Shown one piece after another: positions 1 to 6,107 of a stretch of 9,575 nt of DNA. Location: the NCBI GenBank assembly GCA_028708155.1, contig JAQVZN010000020.1:1-9575 (forward strand), written 5' to 3'. Under the pieces are notes generated by a model. It did no database searches. It saw only the letters and a list, made by a program, of their open reading frames with translations, and was not told the DNA's origin. This DNA comes from Minisyncoccota bacterium. Its GTDB lineage: Bacteria > Patescibacteriota > Minisyncoccia > Minisyncoccales > Minisyncoccaceae. Position numbers and translations under genes: made by a program. How positions within the stretch are numbered: the first letter of the stretch is position 1; each line of letters begins with the position of its first letter.

Positions 1-1534
1 GCATTGAAGCTGCTGAAAGCGAATTTTGAATACATGATCTTACCACTTTTGTAGGATCAACTATTCCCGCTTCATACATATTAACAAATTTATCGTTAAG
101 AGCATCGTAACCTTCTTCAAAAGGAAGTTTTTTAACTTCGGCTACTATTACTGCCCCATCTTTTCCTGCATTATCTGCAATTTTTCTAATTGGCTCCTCT
201 AAAGTTCTTTTCATAATCTCTACTCCAATTTGCTCTTCTTTATTAAGCTTTAAAGAATCAAGGACTTTTTGACATCTTAATAATGCGGTTCCTCCCCCAG
301 GAACAATTCCTTCTTCAATGGCAGCTCTAGTTGCTGCAAGCGCATCTTCTACTTTATGTTTTCTAGCTTTTTGCTCAATTTCTGTAGCGGCCCCTACTTT
401 AATAATTGCTACCCCTGAAGTAAGCTTCCCTAATCTTTCTTGCATTTTTTCCTTATCAAATTCTGATTTTGTATTTAATATTTGAGCTTTAATTTGCTTA
501 ATTCTTGCTTCTATAGCTTCTTTTTCTCCCTTTCCTTCTGTAATAATAGTATTATCTTTAGTAACAACAACTCTTCTCGCTGATCCAAGCATTTCAAGAT
601 CAATGTCTTCTATTTTAATACCAAGCTCACTTGAAACAACTTTTGCTCCTGTAACAATAGCAATATCTTCAAGCATTTCTTTTTTTCTATCTCCAAAACC
701 AGGAATTTTAGTAGCAATTAAATTAAAAGTTCCTCTAAGCTTATTAACAACAACTGTTGCTAAAGCCTCTCCTTCAAATTCTTCAGAAACTACTAAAATA
801 TCCTTTTTCCCAGTTTCAATAACTTTTTCAAGTACTGGTAAAATTTCTTTAATAGAAGATATTTTCTTATCAGTTACTAATATATATGGATTATCTAAAA
901 CCGCCTCCATTCTCTCTGGATCAGTCACCATATATGGAGAAACATATCCTTCATCATATTGTAATCCTTTTACAATTTCTTTATCTATACCTAGTTTTTG
1001 AGATTCTTCAATTGAAACTGGTCCATCTATCCCAATCTCAGCAATCGTACTCGCAATTAATTTACCTAATTCTTCATTCTCTGCAGAAATTGTAGCCACC
1101 TGAGCATATTTTTCTTCAGTATCAATTTTTTTAGACATTTTCTTAAGTTCTGCAACTACTGCTTCTGCTGATTTTTCTAACCCTCTTTTAATTGCCAGAG
1201 GATTAGCTCCAGCGGTAACATTCTTTAATCCTTCTCTAATTAAAGTCTGAGCAAGTAAAGTTGCTGTTGTTGTTCCGTCTCCCGCAACTTCATTAGCTTT
1301 TTCCGCTACTTGTTTAACTAAGTCTGCTCCCATGTTTTCAACCTTATCTTCAAGTTCAATTTCTTTAGCAATGCTTACTCCATCGTTAGTTATTGTTGGT
1401 CCTCCAAAAGAACCTGAAAAAACAACGTTTCTTCCTTTTGGTCCCAAAGTAACAGTAACTGCGTCCGCTAATTTATCTACTCCTGTTTTTAATTTTTTTC
1501 TTGCTTCTTCGTTATAAAAAATTTCTTTTGCCAT
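1..1534 (-). CDS. groEL: 60 kDa chaperonin GroEL, C-terminal end cut by window edge
   Basis: This is the large chaperonin subunit, which forms a double ring and folds proteins in its ATP-driven cavity under the GroES lid. The minus-strand frame from the ATG at 1534 is open for 511 codons to the window edge, and I read it through without a stop. Hallmarks are LGPKGRNVV near the N-terminus, TNDGVS with the nucleotide-site Asp51, AGDGTTTA with Asp86, VEDALAATRAA with the ATP-hydrolysis Asp397, and VPGGGTALL. These correspond to E. coli Asp52, Asp87 and Asp398. About 35 residues are missing at the C-terminus (E. coli GroEL has 548), so whether it has the usual Gly-Gly-Met tail cannot be seen. The ATG lies 4 nt after the groES stop, so the two are surely co-transcribed. 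The start has no strong Shine-Dalgarno; only a weak GAAGAA lies inside the end of groES. Confidence 0.98.
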   Translation of the reverse strand, partial: MAKEIFYNEEARKKLKTGVDKLADAVTVTLGPKGRNVVFSGSFGGPTITNDGVSIAKEIELEDKVENMGADLVKQVAEKANEVAGDGTTTATLLAQTLIREGLKNVTAGANPLAIKRGLEKSAEAVVAELKKMSKKIDTEEKYAQVATISAENEELGKLIASTIAEIGIDGPVSIEESQKLGIDKEIVKGLQYDEGYVSPYMVTDPERMEAVLDNPYILVTDKKISSIKEILPVLEKVIETGKKDILVVSEEFEGEALATVVVNKLRGTFNLIATKIPGFGDRKKEMLEDIAIVTGAKVVSSELGIKIEDIDLEMLGSARRVVVTKDNTIITEGKGEKEAIEARIKQIKAQILNTKSEFDKEKMQERLGKLTSGVAIIKVGAATEIEQKARKHKVEDALAATRAAIEEGIVPGGGTALLRCQKVLDSLKLNKEEQIGVEIMKRTLEEPIRKIADNAGKDGAVIVAEVKKLPFEEGYDALNDKFVNMYEAGIVDPTKVVRSCIQNSLSAASM

Positions 1535-1538
1535 ATTT

Positions 1539-1805
1539 TTATTCTTCAATTATAGCCAAAATATCATCTTGACTAACTATTAAGTATTCTTTATTAGAGA
1601 TTTTTGCAGAAGTAGGTCCATACTTTGAAAAAATAACCTTATCTCCTACCTTAACTTCTATTTTTTCATCAGATCCGATAGCAATAACTACTCCTTGATC
1701 TGGCGATTCTTCACTTAAACTTGGAAGAACAATTCCTGATTTAGTTTTTTCTTCAGGCTTTATCGCTTCAATAATAATATGATTTGTTAATGGTTTTAAT
1801 TTCAT
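1539..1805 (-). CDS. groES: 10 kDa co-chaperonin GroES
   Basis: This 88-residue protein is the heptameric lid of the GroEL chamber. The family pattern is clear: an N-terminal KPLTNHIIIEAI strand; a mobile loop at about residues 16-33 with the GroEL-contacting hydrophobic tripeptide Ile25-Val26-Leu27; a GVVIAIG strand; VKVGDKVIFSKYG; and a closing DDILAIIEE that nearly matches E. coli DILAIVEA. It is shorter than E. coli GroES (97 residues). Most of the difference is between AIG and VKVGD, where only six residues remain in place of the roof beta-hairpin. It is first in the groES-groEL operon, about 20 bp downstream of a CIRCE-like operator and about 45 bp from a sigma70-type -10 box. No Shine-Dalgarno is visible before the ATG. 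Confidence 0.97.
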   Translation of the reverse strand: MKLKPLTNHIIIEAIKPEEKTKSGIVLPSLSEESPDQGVVIAIGSDEKIEVKVGDKVIFSKYGPTSAKISNKEYLIVSQDDILAIIEE

Positions 1806-1825
1806 AGATTTAATATTTTAATTAA

Positions 1826-1852
1826 TTAGCAGTTACGACCCTATACTGCTAA
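1826..1852. promoter_or_regulatory. CIRCE-like operator of groESL (probable HrcA site)
   Basis: The inverted repeat reads TTAGCAGTT-N9-TACTGCTAA. This is the same 9-9-9 geometry as the CIRCE consensus TTAGCACTC-N9-GAGTGCTAA. The six outer bases of each arm match exactly, while the inner three differ (GTT for CTC). Including one more outer pair on each side, there is a 10-bp perfect inverted repeat (1824-1833 with 1845-1854). It overlaps the -10 box and the predicted transcription start of groES, where HrcA classically blocks transcription. HrcA itself is not in the window, so the regulator is inferred from known CIRCE biology. Confidence 0.85.
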
Positions 1853-1879
1853 TTCTAATCCTTTTTAGAAATTTGTCAA
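1852..1879 (-). promoter_or_regulatory. sigma70-type promoter of groES-groEL
   Basis: On the minus strand a perfect -35 TTGACA (1879-1874) is followed after 16 bp by TAGAAT (1857-1852), a 5/6 match to the -10 consensus. Transcription would start near 1845, inside the CIRCE-like repeat, giving a leader of about 40 nt before the groES ATG. The -35 box begins just after the stop codon of the Fic gene. The chaperonin genes therefore have their own promoter and need not depend on read-through. Confidence 0.75.
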
Positions 1880-1880
1880 A

Positions 1881-2930
1881 TCAACCTATTGAGTAATTTT
1901 TTGCAGAAAAAGCACATTCAGATAAAAATATCTTTTTAAATGGCATAACAGAATTAATTTCATAAAAAACTAAAATTGCCTCACGATAATCATCTTCATT
2001 AACATTACGATAAGAAAGAGGTAAAAAATTATGAGCTAACAAAATAGCATTTGCTATAAAACGACTAGTTCTTTTGTTCCCATCAGAAAAAGGTTGAATA
2101 TAACTAATTCCAAGCAAAGAAATAAAGGCTTTTTCATAAGGATTTTTAATTCTTGCAACAGTCTTAATCAAAGATTCTAAGGCATCATTAATTTGGTATT
2201 TATTATCTAATGGTTTATATATTGAGCCTGCAATTCCAACCATATCCTTTCTTATCCCTGAGGATATATCTAAATCTTTAGTTAAAATCCTGTGTAAATC
2301 TTCTATATTCTTTTTTGTTAATATTTTAAATTGCGCCCTATTATTATAAATAAAATTAAAAGCGTTCTTATGATTTAATATCATTTGAGCCTCTATTTCT
2401 GTTTTACTCTCTGCCCTCTTATTTTCTAAAATTAATTTTGCCGTATCAATTAAAGTATAAGTATTTCCCTCAATCTTTGACGACTTCCAAGAGAGTTCAA
2501 TGAGAAATCTTTCTAGCTCTTTTTTTTGAATTGTTGAAGAAAGTCCTTTAGTTCGTTCTTTGTATTCTTTGTTGTTTTTTTCTAATTCTTTTATCTCATC
2601 AATATTAAAAACATCTTCTTTTAAAGAATCAAATAAATTAAAATTAAATTGAGTTAATCCATATCTTTCATTGAGATCAAAAGAACAATATTCTTTTGCA
2701 TCTATTTCAATAAAAACTCTTCCTAAATCATTTATATTATAGACTACAGATCTTCCGGCGCCACTTGTATTTAAAAAACCAAGAGCTACCATTTTCGACA
2801 ACAATCTTTTTACCGTCACTAAAGATGTTTTTTCTCCCACCTTAAGTAATTCTGCAAAAACACCAGAAGAAGAAATATCTTTATTTTTAAAAATAATATT
2901 AATTATTTTTTTTTCTTTTAAATTCATCAT
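1881..2930 (-). CDS. Fic-domain protein with N-terminal winged helix; catalytic His replaced by Gln
   Basis: This 349-residue protein has an N-terminal winged-helix-like region (about residues 5-75), a charged linker, and a Fic domain (about 140-340). Fic enzymes usually transfer AMP from ATP to a Ser, Thr or Tyr of a target protein. The inhibitory motif [S/T]xxxE[G/N] is present as SSKIEGN (Ser150, Glu154, Gly155), ahead of the Fic core as in class II. The Fic core motif HxFx[D/E]GN[G/K]Rxx R reads QPFSDGNKRTSR: Phe281, Asp283, Asn285, Lys286, Arg287 and Arg290 are kept, but the catalytic His is Gln279 (codon CAA). It may be inactive, act differently, or work mainly as a regulator. The frame extends to an ATG at 2963, but that lies upstream of a perfect extended -10 box. 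I therefore prefer ATG 2930 (or 2927), giving an N-terminus MMNLKEKK. No antitoxin-like partner is adjacent. Confidence 0.88.
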   Translation of the reverse strand: MMNLKEKKIINIIFKNKDISSSGVFAELLKVGEKTSLVTVKRLLSKMVALGFLNTSGAGRSVVYNINDLGRVFIEIDAKEYCSFDLNERYGLTQFNFNLFDSLKEDVFNIDEIKELEKNNKEYKERTKGLSSTIQKKELERFLIELSWKSSKIEGNTYTLIDTAKLILENKRAESKTEIEAQMILNHKNAFNFIYNNRAQFKILTKKNIEDLHRILTKDLDISSGIRKDMVGIAGSIYKPLDNKYQINDALESLIKTVARIKNPYEKAFISLLGISYIQPFSDGNKRTSRFIANAILLAHNFLPLSYRNVNEDDYREAILVFYEINSVMPFKKIFLSECAFSAKNYSIG

Positions 2931-2933
2931 ATT

Positions 2934-2975
2934 CGTATCATTATTATACCATAATCGTATCATAATGATACGATT
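2934..2975. promoter_or_regulatory. Tandem palindromic operator at the Fic-gene promoter
   Basis: A perfect palindrome with 11-bp arms (AATCGTATCAT, one central base, then its complement) spans 2953-2975, centred at 2964. A second, imperfect copy (CGTATCAT-T-ATTATACC) spans 2934-2950, centred at 2942. The centres are 22 bp apart, close to two helical turns, so bound dimers would sit on the same face of the DNA. A lone TGATAC half-site follows at 2987-2992, 21 bp from the TGATAC of the main palindrome. The proximal copy covers the -10 box and the distal one covers the -35 region of the Fic gene. The winged-helix domain of the Fic protein is the obvious candidate to bind it, but that is inference. 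Confidence 0.65.
2943..2951 (-). promoter_or_regulatory. Extended -10 promoter of the Fic gene
   Basis: On the minus strand TGGTATAAT (2951-2943) is a perfect extended -10 element (TGn + TATAAT). No good -35 is seen 16-18 bp upstream, which extended -10 promoters can tolerate. The predicted start near 2936 lies only about 6 nt before ATG 2930, so the message would be almost leaderless. This position decides the start codon: the upstream ATG at 2963 would not be in the transcript. Confidence 0.6.
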
Positions 2976-2999
2976 TAAGCAATAGCTGATACAAATAAG

Positions 3000-3028
3000 T
3001 TGACTTTATTACTTCTTTATATTATCAT
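3000..3028 (+). promoter_or_regulatory. Promoter of the PF04020-like/secG/SBP/pgiA/rnj/trpS run
   Basis: TTGACT (3000-3005, 5/6 match to -35) and TATCAT (3023-3028, 5/6 match to -10) are separated by the optimal 17 bp. The expected transcription start is near 3035, next to an ATG at 3036, so translation of the first gene would be leaderless or nearly so. The TTG of the -35 box happens to be in frame with the first gene and could be mistaken for its start codon. Confidence 0.55.
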
Positions 3029-3035
3029 TATGTTA

Positions 3036-3386
3036 ATGATAGCAAACCTCATTACTAAAATATTGGTTGGAATAGTTTCGACGGGACTAGCTGTGTATTT
3101 TATAGATGGAGTAACTACAGATGGTGATATAAAAACCATCTTATTTGTAGGAATACTAATTGGTTTGTTGTTATTTTTCTTGAAGCCAATTCTTCAAGCA
3201 ATAACTTTCCCGATAAGAGTAATTACTCTAAATCTTTTCACAATCGTTATATTAATGGCCTTAATCTGGGTAGCTGATATTTTCTTTCCTAAAAGTCAAT
3301 TTGAAATCTACGGAATAACAAACTTGCTATACTTTTCATTAATTGTTTGGGGAACAGAAATTATTACTTCTTTCGTAAAAAAATGA
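3036..3386 (+). CDS. PF04020-like (phage holin 4 superfamily / YvlD-type) membrane protein
   Basis: This 116-residue protein is almost entirely membrane helices, at about residues 3-22, 33-49, 60-83 and 95-112. The segment LKPILQAITFPIRVITLNLF after the second helix matches the pattern I know from PF04020, where a KPI-x-LTLP-like stretch leads into a long third helix. Despite the family name, most members are chromosomal proteins of unknown function and not lysis proteins; nothing phage-like is nearby. I chose ATG 3036 because the predicted transcription start is at about 3035. ATG 3030 is the alternative, and the in-frame TTG at 3000 is part of the -35 box. Its TGA stop overlaps the secG ATG (ATGA), so translation of the two is probably coupled. 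Confidence 0.8.
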   Translation: MIANLITKILVGIVSTGLAVYFIDGVTTDGDIKTILFVGILIGLLLFFLKPILQAITFPIRVITLNLFTIVILMALIWVADIFFPKSQFEIYGITNLLYFSLIVWGTEIITSFVKK

Positions 3387-3598
3387 ACAACATATTATTA
3401 ATCACACAAGGAATCGTTGCCATCTTAATTATTATTTTAATATTAATGCAACAAAGAGGAACAGCATTAGGCTCTGCTTTTGGTGGAGGCAGTGAAACTT
3501 ACTCTACAAGAAGAGGCGCACAAAAGAAAATATTGATTATAACTATTATTCTTGTAATTGTTTTTTTAGGTTTATCTCTTGCCAATTTAATATACTAA
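3383..3598 (+). CDS. secG: Preprotein translocase subunit SecG
   Basis: SecG is the small auxiliary subunit of the SecYEG channel and helps proteins cross the cytoplasmic membrane. The protein has 71 residues with two membrane helices (about 4-22 and 50-68). Between them is the conserved cytoplasmic loop LMQQRGTALGSAFGGGSETY followed by STRRGAQKK, with the typical Gly-rich AFGGG and the RRG before helix 2. The start is the ATG at 3383, whose last two bases are shared with the preceding TGA stop. An upstream in-frame TTG at 3347 would add 12 residues encoded inside the previous gene and is unlikely. Only 1 nt separates its stop from the next gene. Neither secY nor secE is in the window, as is usual for secG. 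Confidence 0.93.
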   Translation: MNNILLITQGIVAILIIILILMQQRGTALGSAFGGGSETYSTRRGAQKKILIITIILVIVFLGLSLANLIY

Positions 3599-3599
3599 A

Positions 3600-5552
3600 A
3601 TGTCTTTTAAGATAAAAACACCCTCTTTTAACCAGTGGGTACAATCATTTAAAGCTTTTACTTTAATAGAAAAAGTTCTTTTCTTAATTTTTTTTATTGC
3701 CTTTGTTTCTTCAGTTATTTTTTCTATAAATAGTTTTTATAATAAAAATACAGAAACTGTTCCTGCTCAAGGAGGAAGTTTTAAAGAAGGACTTATTGGA
3801 CAGCCAAAACATATTAACCCTATCTATAGTCCAAGCTCAGATGTTGATAAAGATCTTGTAGAGCTTGTCTATTCTTCTTTAGTTAAATATGGAGAAAACG
3901 GAGAAATAGAAAACGATTTAATTGAAAATTATAGTTTTTCTAATGATGGAAAAACCTTTGATTTCAAAATTAAAGAAAATGTTTTTTGGCACGATAAAGA
4001 AAAACTTACCTTAGATGATATCGCTTTTACTTTAAATATCGTTCAAGATGCTGAGTATTTAAGTCCTTTAAGAGCAAGCTTCCTTGGAATTACCCTTGAA
4101 AAAATGTCTGACTACGAAGGAAGATTTAAATTATCAGAAGCTTATGGAGGTTTTTTAGAAAATCTTATCACTTTAAAAATAATTCCTAAACATATTTTTG
4201 AAAATATTCCTGCTCAAAATTTTGCTTCAGACGAAAATATTAATCTTTTATCACCAATCGGATCAGGTCCTTATAAAATATATAAAGTAAAGAAAAACGG
4301 CTCTGTCCACAGTATTCAATTAAGAGCTAACAATAATTATTATGACGGAAAACCTTACGTCAAAGATATTTATTTCTATTTCTATTCTTCTGAAGAGGAA
4401 CTTGAAAATGCTCTTTTAAAAGGACAAATTGATAACGCTCATTTATCTTCTAAAATAGATTATCCAAATATTTCTTTAATTACTCCTAATTATTTTGGAA
4501 TATTTCTAAATACTAAAAATGAAATTTTAGAAAATAGCGAAATTAGAACAGCCTTAAGTTTGGCCATTGATAGAGATAAAATATTAAATGAAATTCTTTT
4601 AGGCGAAGGGTATAGCTTATCTTCACCAATTCTTTCCCCTTTTTATGGTTTAGAAGATAATAAAATAAATCAAAACATAGAGGAAAGCATTTCTATCCTT
4701 GAAAATAATGATTATGAACTTAACGAAGAAAATATTCGTGTTCAATCAATAGAAAAAGTTAATAATGAAAACATAAGCCAAGATTTAGTTTATGGAAGTA
4801 GCGGAGTTCAGGTTAGAAGACTTCAGGAGTGTTTATCTAACTTCCCTGAAATATACGAAAGTCAAAAAATCACTTCTTATTTTGGAGAAGAAACAAAAAC
4901 AGCGGTTATTAAATTTCAAGAAACTTACGCAGATGAAATTCTTACTCCTAACAATTTAACTAGTGGTAATGGAAAAGTAGGCTTATCAACAAGAACAAAA
5001 TTAAACGAACTTTGCTACAAAGGAGAAAGTACGGAAACAAAACTAGAATTCACTTTAAAAACAACTAATTATTCTATTTTGTCAAAAGTAGCCGAAAACA
5101 TTAAAAACGATCTTGCTCAGATAGGAGTTAAAGTAAATATAGAAACTTACGACAATACTCAAATAAAACAAATAATCAGAGAAAGAAATTATGATATGAT
5201 TTTATTTGGAGAAAAATTAATGTCTATGCCAAACTTATTACCTTATTTCCATTCATCACAAATATTTGATCCTGGACTTAACTTAAGCGTTTGGCAAAAC
5301 GAAGACGCAGATAACATCCTTGAAAAAATCAGATTATATTATAATTTTAATGAAGAATTAATTAGTGACTTGAAATCTTTTGAAGAAATATTTTTTGAAG
5401 AAAATCCAGCAATATTGCTCTACTCTCCAAACTATATTTATTATGTATCAGATAAAATAAAAGGATTCTCAACAAACAAACTAATTACCCCTTCTCAAAG
5501 ATTCAGTAACATTACAAAACTTTATATTGAAACTAAAAAAGTATGGAAATAA
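3600..5552 (+). CDS. Membrane-anchored family 5 solute-binding protein with an inserted peptidoglycan-binding domain
   Basis: This 650-residue protein resembles the substrate-binding parts of peptide (Dpp/Opp-type, SBP_bac_5) transporters. An N-terminal membrane helix (about 25-47) has no lipobox cysteine, so the protein is probably held by an uncleaved anchor. Family signatures follow: a start of the binding domain with GQPKHINPIYSPSSDVD (67-83), the segment FKIKENVFWHDKEKLTLDDIAFTL, GSGPYKIYKV (221-230), and ALSLAIDRDKI (318-328). At 393-472 a PG_binding_1-like domain is inserted: VYGSSGVQVRRLQ, a central YFGEETKTAVIKFQ and a final VGLSTRTKLNELC. Lobe II then resumes (KLEFTLKTTNYSILSKVAENI). 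The protein's only two cysteines, Cys411 and Cys472, lie in the insert and may form a disulfide. No permease or ATPase gene is nearby. It follows secG by 1 nt and overlaps the next gene by 10 nt. Confidence 0.88.
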   Translation: MSFKIKTPSFNQWVQSFKAFTLIEKVLFLIFFIAFVSSVIFSINSFYNKNTETVPAQGGSFKEGLIGQPKHINPIYSPSSDVDKDLVELVYSSLVKYGENGEIENDLIENYSFSNDGKTFDFKIKENVFWHDKEKLTLDDIAFTLNIVQDAEYLSPLRASFLGITLEKMSDYEGRFKLSEAYGGFLENLITLKIIPKHIFENIPAQNFASDENINLLSPIGSGPYKIYKVKKNGSVHSIQLRANNNYYDGKPYVKDIYFYFYSSEEELENALLKGQIDNAHLSSKIDYPNISLITPNYFGIFLNTKNEILENSEIRTALSLAIDRDKILNEILLGEGYSLSSPILSPFYGLEDNKINQNIEESISILENNDYELNEENIRVQSIEKVNNENISQDLVYGSSGVQVRRLQECLSNFPEIYESQKITSYFGEETKTAVIKFQETYADEILTPNNLTSGNGKVGLSTRTKLNELCYKGESTETKLEFTLKTTNYSILSKVAENIKNDLAQIGVKVNIETYDNTQIKQIIRERNYDMILFGEKLMSMPNLLPYFHSSQIFDPGLNLSVWQNEDADNILEKIRLYYNFNEELISDLKSFEEIFFEENPAILLYSPNYIYYVSDKIKGFSTNKLITPSQRFSNITKLYIETKKVWK

Positions 5553-6106
5553 AACCACGAATTAGATTTGCAAAAGATATGGAAGAAGTTCTTTTAAGTA
5601 AGGATTATGATCCAAACGAAGAACTTTATTATATGTTTAGAGGGATAGACACAAAAGAAGGGATACGATACGATATAACAGAAATACCTCCTAAAACAAT
5701 CGGAGAAGAATTCGTAAAAACAAAAGGACATTATCACGATGATTTTCAAGAAGTATATATTGTACTTGAAGGAGAAGCTATCTTTCTTATGCAAAAAGGA
5801 AGAGATGAAATAGAAGACGTCTATTTTGTTTATGCTAGAAAAAACGATGTTGTTTTAATCCCTTTCGGATATGGACACATCACCATTAATCCATCTACAG
5901 CTGATTTGAAATTAGGAAATTTTGTTTCAAGCGATTGTGGTCATGATTATGAATCAATTCAAATTAAAAACGGAGCCGCCTATTTTTATACTAAAAATGG
6001 ATGGATAAAAAATAATAAATACAGCAAGGTACCAGAAATAAGAGAAGAAAAACCTCTTTCTGAATTACCAAATAATATAGAAAAAATTTGCACTAAAAAA
6101 AATTAA
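5543..6106 (+). CDS. pgiA: Cupin-type (archaeal-type) glucose-6-phosphate isomerase
   Basis: The enzyme interconverts glucose 6-phosphate and fructose 6-phosphate. It belongs to the small metal-dependent cupin family (PF06560) known from Pyrococcus and other archaea, which is unrelated to the common PGI fold. The 187 residues carry the cupin metal site: TKGHYH (His63, His65), then EVY (Glu70) in motif 1, and PFGYGH (His112) in motif 2. These correspond to the His-His-Glu-His ligands of P. furiosus PGI. The later GHDYESI segment (133-139) also matches that family. The ATG lies inside the last codons of the solute-binding protein gene (10-nt overlap) and RNase J follows after 1 nt. It could link to the sugar phosphomutase encoded at the right end of the window. 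Confidence 0.88.
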   Translation: MEIKPRIRFAKDMEEVLLSKDYDPNEELYYMFRGIDTKEGIRYDITEIPPKTIGEEFVKTKGHYHDDFQEVYIVLEGEAIFLMQKGRDEIEDVYFVYARKNDVVLIPFGYGHITINPSTADLKLGNFVSSDCGHDYESIQIKNGAAYFYTKNGWIKNNKYSKVPEIREEKPLSELPNNIEKICTKKN

Positions 6107-6107
6107 T

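Noticed and set aside
603..1517. Plus-strand open frames at 603-1001, 886-1095 and 1332-1517
   Set aside because: They lie antisense inside groEL, whose own frame is intact and strongly conserved; the translated products show no family features.
1824..1854. The CIRCE-like repeat as a terminator for the Fic gene
   Set aside because: No T-run follows it on the minus strand, and its 9-9-9 geometry and position over the groES promoter fit an operator.
1881..2930. Fic/Doc toxin-antitoxin pair
   Set aside because: No small antitoxin gene is adjacent; the inhibitory motif is within the same protein, and the catalytic His is missing.
2931..2963. ATG at 2963 as the start of the Fic protein
   Set aside because: It lies upstream of a perfect extended -10 box and in the centre of the palindromic operator, and would add an 11-residue stretch with no family look; ATG 2930 or 2927 fits better. 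Not fully excluded.
3036..3386. Prophage holin
   Set aside because: The PF04020 family name is misleading; there are no phage genes, endolysin or attachment sites around it, and the neighbours are housekeeping genes.
5594..5794. Minus-strand open frame within the cupin isomerase gene
   Set aside because: Shadow of a recognised gene; no recognisable domain or start signal.
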